Origin: Scortum barcoo
Lineage: Eukaryota; Chordata; Actinopteri; Centrarchiformes; Terapontidae
Direction: 5' to 3'
NCBI GenBank assembly: GCA_023238725.1
Contig: CM041553.1
Coordinates: 17,783,501 to 17,847,500 of the forward strand
Length of the DNA stretch: 64,000 bases
Shown here: one piece after another, positions 1 to 13,233 of the stretch
How positions within the stretch are numbered: position 1 is the first letter of the stretch
How the letters are laid out: the number at the start of each line of letters is the position of its first letter
Notes under the pieces: model-generated
The model's database searches: none
The model's input: only the letters and a program-made list of their open reading frames with translations
Told to the model about the DNA's origin: nothing
Translations under genes and position numbers: made by a program

Positions 1-1470
1 TCGAAGATGGAGCTTTCCGAGCGCTACGTGACCTGGAAGTGCTGTGAGTACTTGGTTTATTCAGTCACCCTGCTAACAACAGCAGAGCTTTGGTGAAGGA
101 TGAACACTAAACAGCAGCGGGATATAGAGGAGCCAATATCCTCTTTGACCTTTGAAAGACTGCAATGCCTGTGCAGCGCCTGAAAAAGGAACAGGTTCAT
201 ATATATTCAGGAATGACTTGATACTTTAATCTGAGGATTCATTTCCATGATTGCCACATCATTAGTGCCACTGTGTAGACACCTTGTCTGTCCTATAGTC
301 AGCCTGACTGAGGTGCTTGTTCATGTTCTTGGTAACAGGCGTTTATTTCCATGTTATTGTGAGGCAAATGGTTAAAATGGGTATTTTAGATGGGGAACAT
401 ACTAAAAACAACAATAACAGAATAACGTTAAATTTGCTGTGTATAGAAGTAGAGTGGTAGTGTGAGTTGAGAGGTGTCAACATTTGCTATTTTAAGATGA
501 TTTATAGTTTTTTCATATTATAACTTTATAAATTACAGTCAAGTGTTTCTGCAGAAATTCCTATTTTGTAATCTTACTTATAGAAAAATCACTGTTGTGC
601 CAAGATATCGAATATTTGCTGCATATGCTGCAGTCTAAACAATTCCAGGGGGAAGGATGACATTATGTTTTTAATGTTGTGTCTGGAAAAAAGCAAAGGA
701 GCACACAAGGCTAAGGTGCTTTTAAACAATGGGACAGCTGATGATAGAGCTAGTTTGCTCCAGTAAATGTCAGACAAATCTTGTAGTTGCCGTGGCAGTT
801 AGTTTAGTTGTCAGGAATCACCTCCTAACAGAGTTAAAAATGACACTTATTACATGACACTCAGCAACTTCCATAGCCTGCTCTGCTGACTAAGTCCTTT
901 CTCTGTGCACAACAACCCTGTGATTGCAGAAAAGGCCAATGAATCTATATGGCACTGTGTTTTCTGCTCTTTTCCCTCCTCAGCACCCTCAACAACAACA
1001 ACATCAGCCGACTGTCTGTGGCCAGTTTCAACCACATGCCGAAGCTCAGGACCTTGTAAGTGCCACCGCTGAGTATTTGGTACACACACACCCTCCCCAA
1101 GGGCAAGAAATCCTCTCATCTGTGCCTGTTTGTACAATTGATTGATTGATCTGTACTTGCGCCTCTCCCTCCTCCTGCTTCCCTCTCCTCAAATCTATTA
1201 TTTCTCCCCTCTCCCCCCATCTGTTCTCTGCCCCCTTTTTCCTGTGATCGCCACATACTCTCCATCCTTCTCCTCTCCTCCCTCCCTGCCTCCCTCCCTC
1301 CCCCAGTCGCCTGCACTCCAACAACCTGCAGTGTGACTGCCACGTGGCCTGGCTGTCAGAGTGGCTGCGACAGCGCCCCCGCCTGGGTCTTTACACGCAA
1401 TGCATGGCCCCGCCGCACTTGAGGGGGCACAACGTGGCTGAGGTACAGAAGAAGGAGTTTGCCTGCACAG
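1..1470 (+). CDS. slit2: slit2: end of LRR domain 1 and its LRRCT cap (3 exons)
   Basis: The window opens inside an LRR exon (EDGAFRALRDLEVL), followed by a 72-nt LRR exon (TLNNNNISRLSVASF...) and a 164-nt exon for the C-terminal cysteine cap (CDCHVAWLSEWL ... FACT). The four cap cysteines are all present. The exon of 1-43 is cut by the window edge. Introns are short, 928 and 251 nt, and the second is a pyrimidine-rich (CCCT)-type stretch ending in the acceptor. Confidence 0.95.
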
Positions 1471-4400
1471 GTAGGTGCTCACGGAAAACCGCCCTGTTGT
1501 CTATTTCGTGACTTACGTGCGCTTGCTGTGTGCTACAGTGGCAAACCCATCTTTTGCTTTGTCTCGTTTGCTTCCTCTGACTGTCTTTTGCTCGTGCTTT
1601 TCAAGATAAGGACGAAGGCAAGTATCCATCTTCCATCGCACGGCTTTGCTTTAACCCCACGCCCCGCACTCATTGAAATATGTGCCATTTCGATTTTCTG
1701 CGCAGATTAAATATAATACAGGCGAGAGGCAAGGTCACTATCACATTTGGGGACAGCATCTCTCTCTCACCTGCGCACTTTGTTGCCTGACTGCTGTGTC
1801 ACACTTTGATTTTCTTCACCTCAATGCCCCTCGCCTTTGGGATTTACACCAACTATAACTGTTACCCATGGATAATATTGGCCCTCTGTCTCTGTGTAGG
1901 TCACCAGTCGTCATCGTCTTCCTCCTGCAGTGTGTTACAGTGCCCAGAGTCCTGCACCTGCAGTAACAACATCGTGGACTGCAGAGGGAAGGGACTGACA
2001 GAAATACCCACCAACCTGCCCGAAACCATTACTGAGATGTAAGGCACACATATATATAAGCGCGCACACACACGCACCTGCTTTACTTCATGCATATACA
2101 AGCACCCTCGCACACAAACTCCTGCATCCACACTCGGCGCAGTGATATTTCTCTTGCTCTTTCGCTGTGCTTCTCTCTACATTTTCCTTCTTTGTCTCTT
2201 TCCACCTTTCTGTTTCACTACTTCAATTTCTCTGTGCGGTGGAATAAAACCACACATCTGTGAAATGAGAAAGCCTGGCCATGCAGCTCTTCTCTGCTTA
2301 AGAAAATAATGAAGGGATGATGGAGGAAAGAATTGAAAGATTAATCTGAAGGGAAAGAGAGATCATATCTGTATCTAAAGGGGCGCATTAAGAAAAGAGG
2401 AATGATTAGAGTCTGCAGATTGAAAGCTCCAAAGATGGAGACTCAAGACTTGACTTGAGTCATAAAAATGGGGACTCAAGACCTGTTTTAGGACTAGACT
2501 GGTTTGAGACTGGACTGTTATGACGTTTTGAGAGCAAAAACATTCAAGTCTCAAGTTCCGGCCTGATAAAATCCAGGAAAAAATCAACTACAGCTCCAGG
2601 CCCATTATAGCCACACATGTTTAATAACAAGGGCTAACCATTGAAAACTGTTTATCAAAGCCCTAAATGTAAAATGTGCAAATGCTGTTCCAATTTACTG
2701 GAAAGCACACAGAGACCTTTGCTTCGAACCATGACCAGTGGACAACTTACTGACCTGACTTGATTTGATTTGTCTCGATTGATTCGGGACATGACTTGAG
2801 ACCTGCTTTGTCAAGATTTGAGATTTGGCTTAGACTTAACTCAACTGATTTTAACTTAACTTGGACTTGTTTAGTTTGACTTGAAAATTGACTGGTGAAA
2901 AGCTTTGACGTGCTTTGAGACATAGCTTGTACTTGTCTTGAGTTATTTGAGACTTGACTTGAACTTTTTAATTGATTGGAGACTTTGTCTGGGAACCTGC
3001 TTTGTCAAGACTCCACCCTTAAATTGCACTCGATAGTTATCCATTTTAGACTTGACTTGGACTAGTGATGGTTGAGACTTGACTTGGAACCTGTTTAGAT
3101 GGGAGATTTGACTTTGACTTGTCTCAGTTTTGTCTCAATTTTAGACTTAACTTGGATTTGTCCCGGCTGACTTGACTGGTGATCAGGACTGACAAGGCTC
3201 TCAGACTTGACTTGAACTAGTGCCGGTCGACTTGTACTTGCTTTAAATGACAAAAACAGAAAACAATAGAATACAATTGTTCTTGTTAGACATGTTAGTG
3301 CTAAGAAGGGCCCAGAGCAGAGCTGAACATAACATAGACATAAATGAATAACCAACAAGTTTTAGGGGAAATGTTTCACAATTGAATGGTCAGTTTGCAA
3401 ATCATGTTCCACCGCCTTTCTTGTCATGGTGACTGAACATGTGAAATTTTTAGAGAAGGGTTGTTTGGGTCTGCTTTCTCTTTTGTTTGCCACCCCCTCC
3501 CACTCTCTTTCTCTCTCCTGACCAGGTTTGATTTGTTTAGGCCTGAATGACACAGAGTCAGACTGGCAACTTAATGGAACGACGCCCAGATAGTTAAGGG
3601 CGTGTGTGTTTTTTGTGTGTGTGTGTGTAAAAGTGCGTCTGACTGTACATGCATGTTAAAGAGGGCAAAAGATCAGAGAGACGTGACAGACTCTGGCAAC
3701 GGTCATCAAAGCGCCTTATCTTGAAATGTTCCCCTCAGCCAGAGCCCCCGGGAACGAGCGGCAGTCAAGGATACAGTACAGATAGCTCTGAGATAGGGGG
3801 ATGTTAACGTCGCTCCTCAATGGTCTGTGTGTATGTTTGGTTCCAGACGACTGGAGCAGAACGCCATCAAGGTGATCCCAGCTGGGGCCTTTTCTCCCTA
3901 CAAGAAGCTGCGCAGGATGTGAGTAGATGGAGAGATACCCACGTTGTGCACCCCGCCAGCCACCTACAAAAAATCCCTGTTTCTGTCCCTGTTGTTGCCT
4001 CGTGTCGACTTCAGCTTCTCACTTTTCATGTTTCTGTCCCCCTCTGCCTTTTGTTTCCTCTTTCTCTGGCTCTGTTCTCTGCAGAGACTTGAGTAACAAC
4101 CAGATATCGGAGTTAGCCTCGGACGCCTTCCAAGGTCTGCGCTCCCTCAACTCTCTGTGAGTACCTGCGTGATGTGTTTGTATCTCAGATGCAGTTTACA
4201 CAAAACACCCCTTTGAATCTCGTGAGGAATAGCCGACGTCATGCTCCCTCCCAAAATCTGTTTAGCCCACCTTAGAAACTGCTGTTTATCATAACTTGGT
4301 TTGTGTTTTTGTAGTCTCAGCCATCGCTTTAGTCTGTTATGCTAACACTGTACGTACAAAGTTAATTTCTGAGGCCTGGGAACACAATAACATCGCTACA

Positions 4401-5646
4401 ACAAAGCGAGCGAGAAGGCCAAGACACACAAGCAGCCAGACAATAGGACAAGGTTTTACACGAGCCAATGGTTTAGCCAGTTTATCTGAACCTCAGAAGA
4501 GAGTGCGTCTGAATTGCTCCCTCAAGTATGCTCGGAAGTTGAACCAGGAAGTCGGTCTGCGTATGTTGTGATGGGTGTTTACAGTGGAACATTTGGGGAA
4601 TAGCTGACTGTTTGCTAAACCCGACCACCAAGCAACAACTGTCCAACTGTAGCGTAGCAACTGTAACTTGGCACCGAGGTAAGCGGCAAACATGGGCGTG
4701 CCTCGTTAACTAGTTTGCTGAATTTGTAACTTAACGTTACTTCTAAGGCCAAGAGTTAGCATATTACGAGCTATCGTTATTATTATGTGGGGTTACAGAC
4801 AGGTTATCTCAGAAAAAGCCCCTTTCACAACTGACTGATCCACTGTGTATGTGCCGGTGTAATCCAATCCATTATACCAGAGTTTAGGCTAACCTTTTAT
4901 TGATTTTAGAAAAATGTACTCCAGATGACTTTGCCGATCTCAGTGCTTTGTTCACATCTTTAACTCCTTGTCACATGTTAAAAAAGAAATGCTGTAGCAA
5001 CAGTAACTAAGGGACAGTTCAATTTTAAAGATAATGACTTCCCTTCTGTTTAATGAGTTTGGCTAAACCGACTGCTCGTGTGTCTTGCCCTGTTTGGCTT
5101 CTTATCTCATTGGTGTGGTTAGAAATAAGGGCCGAATATAAATTTACCAAATTAAGCAAACTGGAAATAACCTTCACTTGCGGACTCATGTTTGCCGTAT
5201 AATTGTACCCATGTGTCAAACACCAAAGCAGTCCGATCCAAAGACGTGTTAGATGCACTTTTGGCATGAACGCCGCTGCTGCTGGCTCCCTCCTCGGCCT
5301 CAGTCTCAGGTCGGACCATCTGCTTTGCGTGTGAAGCTCTGAGAAGGAGGACGGCGAGAGGAGCAGGAGAGGGAGTGAGGGATGTGGAGTTATTTCATGA
5401 AGGAGTTATATTAAGGTCTCGTCTCTCCAAAGTCAATAATTCATAAGTGCTGAATTGCTGAATGGAGGCTTCTGCCACCTCATTACACATTCACCACAGA
5501 GAGAATGGGACACACACATTCATGCTGACACACCACATACAGTAGGGGTTTCACATTTACTGTAGCTGGTCGTCGTGTGTTCAGCGTGTGTCAGGGTTTG
5601 GTTAGAGAGGATGCAAACGAAATGAGTCATCGATTCTCTTTTCTTT

Positions 5647-5689
<43 letters not shown>

Positions 5690-7124
5690 TGGGCACACAA
5701 AATCGTACGTGCTAAAGTGTGTGTGTGACCTAAATGAAACGTCTATTCCCCGCACTGTGTGTTTCCCAACCTCAGGTCTCTCAGGGACAGCCACTCAGCA
5801 CAATGAAATAAAAAGCCAATCTAAAACACATGTCTTTAGACTGCCTACATACACAGTTCAACTCGGCGTGGAGTGTAAAGATGACTGATAACTCTGTGTG
5901 TGTGTGTGTGGTGTGTGGGTGTGTGCGTCTAAGGTATTTGTTGGGCAAGGCAGTGGCAGTCTCAGCCTTGACCTGTTTGTGTATATAATCTGATATATTT
6001 GTAAAAAACCTTTTCCCTGATAACAACTCACATTACTCACACTGCAGCTGCAAACAGATTTGGAGGGATTTTTTTTTATTATGACATTTAGATGAAAAGT
6101 GCTCATAACTAGTTATGCTTAATGTCTTTAGTGTTGACGCACAGAACAGCCAGGTGTTGGCACAGATTCACAGAGTGTTTTAACTTGGAAGCCTCCAGAA
6201 AATAGAAAAAAAAAGAGGGTCGTATAATTCATGATTAAAGTCTTATCATCTTAGGTTGTAATGCTTTTCTCATGATGCTTCTGCGTTCCCTTCAGCAATG
6301 AGCCAAAGTCCCACCCTGTTAGTTTCATGCTGCATTCATGCAATGTTGGCAGAATTGGAAGAACTTGGGAGCATTAAAGCATTTATTCCAGGATGGCTAC
6401 ACCCCTAATTAGGCTTGTGGTCACAATCATTTTTATTAGTGTTAATATTGGAATTTAATTAGACGTAACTACGGCTGATGCCACACATTTTGAGATATTG
6501 TAGATGTCAAACATTCTTCATTCCTGTGACTCAGAGTTATAACTATTCTTTCCCACAGGCTGCTGGTAATTAGGGTCTAAGTTGCAATTTTACGTGAATG
6601 CAGCATTTACTGGCACACAGCCAAAGATAAATGGGAGCTGCCTTTTTTTGAGCACTAACAAAATATTCATTTTGTATTTGAGAAAAGGTACTCAAATTAT
6701 CCCACTAGAAACAGATGCTGGAGGAGTAGAAGGCAATAGTGAGAATTTGCTCTCTTCACAGCAGATTCTGAGTGTTGATATTAATAGTATTACCAGGTAA
6801 TATGTGTGGTCTTATTCATAACTTATTAATGCAGTGTTTGTGCTCCACAGGGTGCTATATGGGAACAAGATCACCGAGATTTCCAAAGGGCTGTTTGAGG
6901 GACTGTTTTCTCTGCAGCTATTGTGAGCGCACGCACACACACACACACACACATTGTCACACAGTTGTAGCTGCAGCTAAGAGCTCACATCTCATTGTTA
7001 TTCTAAAAAGTGATTACCTAAAATATTGTCAACAGAGTGGAGACATCGTGATTGAAAGCCATCATCACTGACCTGTAACATTTGAAACACTCACTGAGGA
7101 AGGATAACAGGATAAGCATTCATC

Positions 7125-7166
<42 letters not shown>

Positions 7167-10100
7167 ATGCTGTCGCTGCTTTCTCTCAGGTTACTGAATG
7201 CTAATAAGATAGCGTGTCTCCGTGTGGATGCATTTCAGGACCTCCACAACCTCAATCTGCTCTCACTATATGACAACAAGCTCCAGACCATCGCCAAGGG
7301 GACCTTCTCGTCGCTGAGAGCCATACAAACGCTGTGCGTACACACACACACACGCACAGCTCAGTGTGCACACAGGCCAGGCTTGTAGTGGTAAATCAGA
7401 AGGTGTGAAACTTCCAGCAGCTGGCAATCATCATGTCTGAACACTTGCCAACGTAAACAAAAGTCAAAAGTATATTTTCAGAATAGCTCTTAAGCAAAAA
7501 AAAAAAAACTGTCTGAAGAAAAATGCACAAGCGATTCCTGCGACAATCCCTAGAAAAACAGCTTGGATTTTGTGGCCAATTTGCTGCTTCCACTTGTTAA
7601 AAAAAACACTTTTCAGTTATCGTAATATCAGCAGTAAACAGCAGGTGCTGTTGTCAGCTTTGAGAATTATAATAACTGCTTTTTTTGTCTTTTTTGCACT
7701 CAGAGTAATCTATCATAGAAGAGGTTAATACTGTATAATAATTTTAACGCTTTTGCCTCAGTAGACCTTAATCTGACTGAAAAATGTCTTGTTCTTGTTC
7801 TGGCTCTTAACAGGCTCCCCTGTATTTAAACTGCTGATCAGAGTTATATTTTACTTTCTTTTTTTATGCTTTATCGAAGATCATTTCAAGTGTAGTTACA
7901 TATTATAAAAAAGTATATAAGATGGGTATAATAACAGTATTGTTTACTTTTTGAAACATAATAATACAACATGTTTCATTGTTTTTAGTGTCATTTAAGT
8001 TGTTCCAAAATAAATCCTTGAGGTGTCCTTACACACATCTGACCATCCAGTTACAAAAAGTTGTTTTCTACACTCAAGACACAGAACATGTTTGAGACTA
8101 CATATTGTTCTGACAGTTTTCCTGTGTTTTGTTTTTGTGCACTCTGTGTGTGTCTGTGTATGTGCATCAGTCACTTAGCCCAGAACCCGTTTATCTGTGA
8201 CTGCCATCTAAAGTGGCTGGCAGACTACCTGCAGGACAATCCCATCGAGACGAGCGGCGCCCGCTGCACCAGCCCTCGCCGGCTCGCCAACAAGCGAATT
8301 GGACAAATCAAGAGCAAGAAGTTCCGCTGCTCAGGTACGAGCGCTCGCTGCATTTTAAACACACTGGTCTGTTTCATGTTTCTGATCAGTCATACACACC
8401 TACAGGCTCGTACGTATAATATCCACACTGACAGACTGTTCGGTGTCCTGTATTCTCATCTTGTGTCCTCCTGCTGGGATTTTCCCTCAGTCTCTCTTCA
8501 CTAACCTTAATTCCCTTTTTTCAGCAATTTCTGGCATTCCTCATTTACATACATCATACTTACACATAATGCAGACTACTACACACAGACATATACACAT
8601 AGCCAGTGAGTGCTTTCTCTTCTAGTCTAGCCGTCTACCTTTTGTTGTTTTTTTTCACTTTCACTCTCTTTCTCTGTCTCTCCATTAGCTAGAGAACAGT
8701 ATTTCATCCCAGGTATTGTACATTGAGCATGTGTGTGTGTGTGTGTGTGTATGCGTGTGTGAGACACTGTTTGGTCCATCACGGCGGATGCTGCACACTC
8801 ACACACTCTTGACAATTGGACTGACTTGCCTTGACTGACACCTTTTGAATGCCAAGACATTTGCTTTTAATGGCCTAATGCACATCGTAATGCATCACGT
8901 CTAACCAGGCACCAGATAATCACTCTCTTGTCCTTGCACCGGGTTTCCGATAGTAACTGTAACCTTGGCAATAGAGGGAGAAAAACAATTGTGTTAATAA
9001 GCTGAGGCCACTGTCAGCTGGGCACTGAATGTGAGACTCTGTATAAATGAAAGTATATTGGTACAGCGATCACAGAGACTATATTTAATACCAGTCCTCC
9101 TCGCTTCTTAGCACATCTGATAGCTAATGTATGAGCGCGTGTCCGCGAGCATCTGTGTCTGTTTCGCCCACTGCAGAACATCAAAAGGTCACACAGTTAC
9201 CATGCTCAGAGGGGCGCTGGGAAATATGTAAATCACACATGCATATGAGATCAGTAGCAGGGCTAAAGGCGGTCATTACCACAGCAGCACACAGAGGAGC
9301 CGTGGTGTGTGTTGGATGAGAGCGAGCCTGTGTGTGTGTGAATGTGTGTGCGCTCACTGCAGTCATTAACTCACCGGGGGGGGACAGAGGTTTCAAAGCT
9401 CAGATACCACATACGGGGCAAAGCTGAATAATTTAAGAACATTTGCGGTTGAAAAGTTGAATAAACATGTTTTATTCTGTGGTACAACCTTGGTATCGCG
9501 CCACAGATCAATACGTCCAAAATCCCCCGGTGTAATTTGCATCATGGCCCCTATTTCACGGTGTATTATTTTGGATCCTATCTCATATTTCTGTTTGAAC
9601 AAAAACTCATGATTCTGGGCGCTTTAATTCCAGTTTTGTCCCTCCAACCATTTGCTGTTTTGGTCTTGTGAAGATTAGACCTGCTCAAGTGATTGATGTC
9701 AAAGAACGCTCAAATCAAAATCAAATAACGCATTTGCAATTGGGAATTTAAATGAGCGGCTAAATTTTATTGTTCATCAGCAGGGCGCTTTTATCTTCTT
9801 ATGTTTGCTTTTTGTCATCATCCCGCGACCCCTCCGCCTCCCCCAGTCCCCCAAAAAAACTAAGTTTGAATCAGTTGTGCTTCAAGCATACAAGGCAGGG
9901 AAAGCGCGTTGGATGAAAGCCCCCCACCAAATGTCATGTTATGCCAGCACGATCCTCACTATTCACGAGTCATTACCCCTTTAAATGAATCACTGCCTGG
10001 GGACTGAACACGAAAAAATTGCAGCATTTCTTCTCAGTTTTTCATCAGCTTTTTTTTTTTTTTTTTTGGAGCTCCCTCCTGTTCAAATAAACGAGTGAAA

Positions 10101-10374
10101 TCCCTTCTTCTTTCTCCTACTGCCTCTCTCTCACACACTCAGGAGTACACCATGCCGGGCTGTAAGTAACACACACACACACACACAACACACGCGATTC
10201 CTGCATGACAACTCCGAATCCCTCACCTCTCGTCCCCTAAGCCGAGACCTTCCTCTGACCCTTCCTTGACCCCCCCCACTCGCCCTCTGTGACTCCTCTT
10301 GTCTGGTTACAAACAACAACAATAAGAAGATTCATAGGATTTACATTACACAATGGCTCTTTTTTTCCCACTAT

Positions 10375-10420
<46 letters not shown>

Positions 10421-11200
10421 CCTGGAAATCAGGGCTTCTCTTGCCTTCAGTGCTGCTGTAACTCTCCTCCCACTCCTCAATAGCTGCTGCTCTGCTCTTG
10501 TGTGTTATGTCTGTGAATTCAGATGCTCCCTCTCTTCCCCACTTCCCGCCAATTTTTCTTTACCGTGCTTTCCACCCTCCTTCTTCTCCCCCTTCTCTCT
10601 TTTTTCTTTCTCCCGCCCTCATCTTTCCATATTTCTTCCACATCCTGTCCTTACCTTCACCTATTCTGCCCTCTCTCTTCCTCTCCTCTCCTGCTTATCC
10701 TGGCCTTCTTAGTCTCACCTCTCCTCCTTTTCCTTGCCTCTACTTTTTCATTTCACCTCCTTTCCTGCTTCTCTCACACCTTACTTCTCCTCCCTTCACC
10801 CTTCCTCTTCCAATTGCTCCCCTTCCCTGTCCTTTCGTCATGCTCATCCTGTCTTCTCCCTCTCCATCACATCCTTTCTTACTCATTTCATCTTCTCCCC
10901 TCTCCCCTCATCTAATATTCTTTTCATCCTCTCTCCTCTCCTTCCCATCCTCTCTTCTTTCGCCTCTTTCCCTCCATCTGGCCCCTTCCTCTCTCTTCCC
11001 TCTCCTCTCTTTTTCTCTCTTCTTTCTTTCCTCTCACACTCCTCACTCCTCCCCTCTTTTCCTCTCCTCTCATCCTTTCCTCCCCACTCTTGTCACGCTC
11101 ATCCTGTCCTCCACCTTCTGAGCCAGCCGCCTCCTCCACCCCATCCCATGTTCTCCTATTCATTTCCCCTCCTTCTCATCCTCTTGGGATCAATGAAGTA

Positions 11201-11288
<88 letters not shown>

Positions 11289-13196
11289 GCTTCTTTTCTC
11301 ATCCTTATCCTCACCTCTTCTCCTCATCTTCTCACCCAATAACTCTCACTCCTTCTTCTCATCCTCTCCTCTCCACTTCTACCGCTCTGGCTCATTTTCC
11401 TTCCCATCCTTACCTTACAAATTTCCTCCTCCTCCTCCTCCTCCTCTCCCTATGTCTTTTCCACCCCTGTGTTCCAGCGGAGGAGCAGTCAGTCAGCAGG
11501 TTGTTCCTTTGTGCTTGATCTAACCATGTGGCTGCCAGGTTCCTATAGTGGAACATGGTTCTGTCAAGCACCATGGAACGGCCCTGCGAAACCCTACAGC
11601 ATGGCCAAGACGCAAGAGACAGCAATCTAATGTCAACCCCCCCGCAACCTCTGTGTGTGTGTGTGAGCGAGAGACAGCCTTTGGGTCTGTGCGGTATAAT
11701 AGATGACTGCCCGGCTGTGCGTGAGCATTTGCTGTTTTTTTGGATGCTGTTTTGTTTGTGCTGTGGTTTCTGACACTAACAGTTGCTTTGTAGTCTGACA
11801 GGACTGAAAGACTCCAATGTGTTTGGTCTCATGTGTGGATGCGTGTGTGCGCCCGTATACAAGTCTCCGTGTCAACAGTTTGTCTGTCTTGTGAACTTGT
11901 TAAGGCCGCGCTACACATGCAGCATTTTGAAGTAATGCTCATGGGGAAATGTTGCATACGATCATAATCAGTGATGTTTTTCTTCTTTTTTTTTTTGAAC
12001 ATATTTGGTTCATTTTGATGATTTCCACTCCAAACAAAAGCAGCGCTGCTCCTCTGCACTATTTCAAAATCCTTCCATTGTATCATAGCCTTCTCTTTGG
12101 CCATCCGCTGTGCTTTTGTTGGAACCGGTACCAGTAAACGCTGGGGTTCAGCTCCTTTACATGATGAGGGCGTTCAGTGACGTCGTGCTTGTGATTGTGA
12201 CCAGGTACGGAGGATTACCGCAGTAAGCTAGCTAGAGGGGACTGCTTCGCCGACCTGGCCTGCCCCGAGAAGTGCCGTTGTGAGGGCACCACGGTGGTGG
12301 ACTGCTCCAACCAGAAACTCACCAAAATACCAGATCACATTCCCCAGTACACCGCCGAACTGTGAGTCACACTATATTTGTCTACTAGAAAGTGTATCCG
12401 TGTGGAAACCTCGCCTCGGCCTTGATCTCCTCCTCCTCTCCTCTATCACTGTCTCCTCTGTGGTTCTCTCTCTTTGTCTCTGACCACCTCTTCTCCTCTC
12501 TGTTCCTAGGCGTCTGAACAACAATGAATTTGCTGTGCTTGAGGCGACGGGGATCTTCAAGAAGCTGCCTCAGCTGAGGAAGATGTGAGTCAGACATGTT
12601 GTAAATGTAACAGGAACAAAGCGTCACATGCGGCTGTCTGGGAGTCGCACTTATGACAAGCAGAGAAATCTGTGAATGTACATGTGTTGACACAGAAATG
12701 AAAACAAACTGTGTGTGTTTCTCTCTCGCTGTCTTTGTCCTTCTCTTGTTTTCTCCACATCTTTCCCCTGTCTTTTTTATTCTGACCGCTTTCCTTTTAA
12801 CTTTCTTGCTCCCCCCTTCCCCATCCTTGCAGTAACCTGAGCAACAACCGTATCACTGATATAGAAGAGGGGACGTTTGAAGGAGCCTCAGGGGTCAATG
12901 AGTTGATTCTGACCTCCAACAGACTGGAAAACGTACACCACCGCATGCTTAAGGGACTCAGTGGCCTCCGCACACTGTGGGTACACACACACACACACAT
13001 TTAAATGCATATGCAGTCTCATTATCATATCAAGTACGCGTGCAATATTCAAATATGCTCTCACATACTGTGACAATGACCACACAAATGTTTAAGCCAT
13101 GCGTGCATACATAATTCACAGGTTTATATCATCATAAATATATCTATTTTTATTGGGGTTTTTTTGCACTGTGAAATGCATAGTACATTTAATAAG

Positions 13197-13233
<37 letters not shown>

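Larger units (their letters stand above)
8713..12204. other. slit2 intron, 3.5 kb, hosting mir-218
   Basis: Besides mir-218 (separate entry) the intron carries a (GT)n tract at 10377-10419, a long pyrimidine-rich tract and a (TATC)n array. Sequences at about 9180-9290 and 9650-9960 are complex and free of repeats, as conserved non-coding elements often are, but conservation cannot be judged from one sequence. Confidence 0.5.

Noticed and set aside
5649..5687. Regular repeats that might suggest a CRISPR or satellite array
   Set aside because: These and similar tracts are simple dinucleotide microsatellites without spacers.
11478..11499. Exon-like stretch (GTTCCAG ... GCAG|GTTGTT) beside mir-218
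   Set aside because: 22 nt, weak donor, would shift the frame, and it overlaps the base of the mir-218 hairpin.
10498..11518. Overlapping + strand open frames up to 207 codons
   Set aside because: They consist of Ser/Leu/Pro/Phe from the C/T tract and YLSI repeats from (TATC)n; composition artefact.
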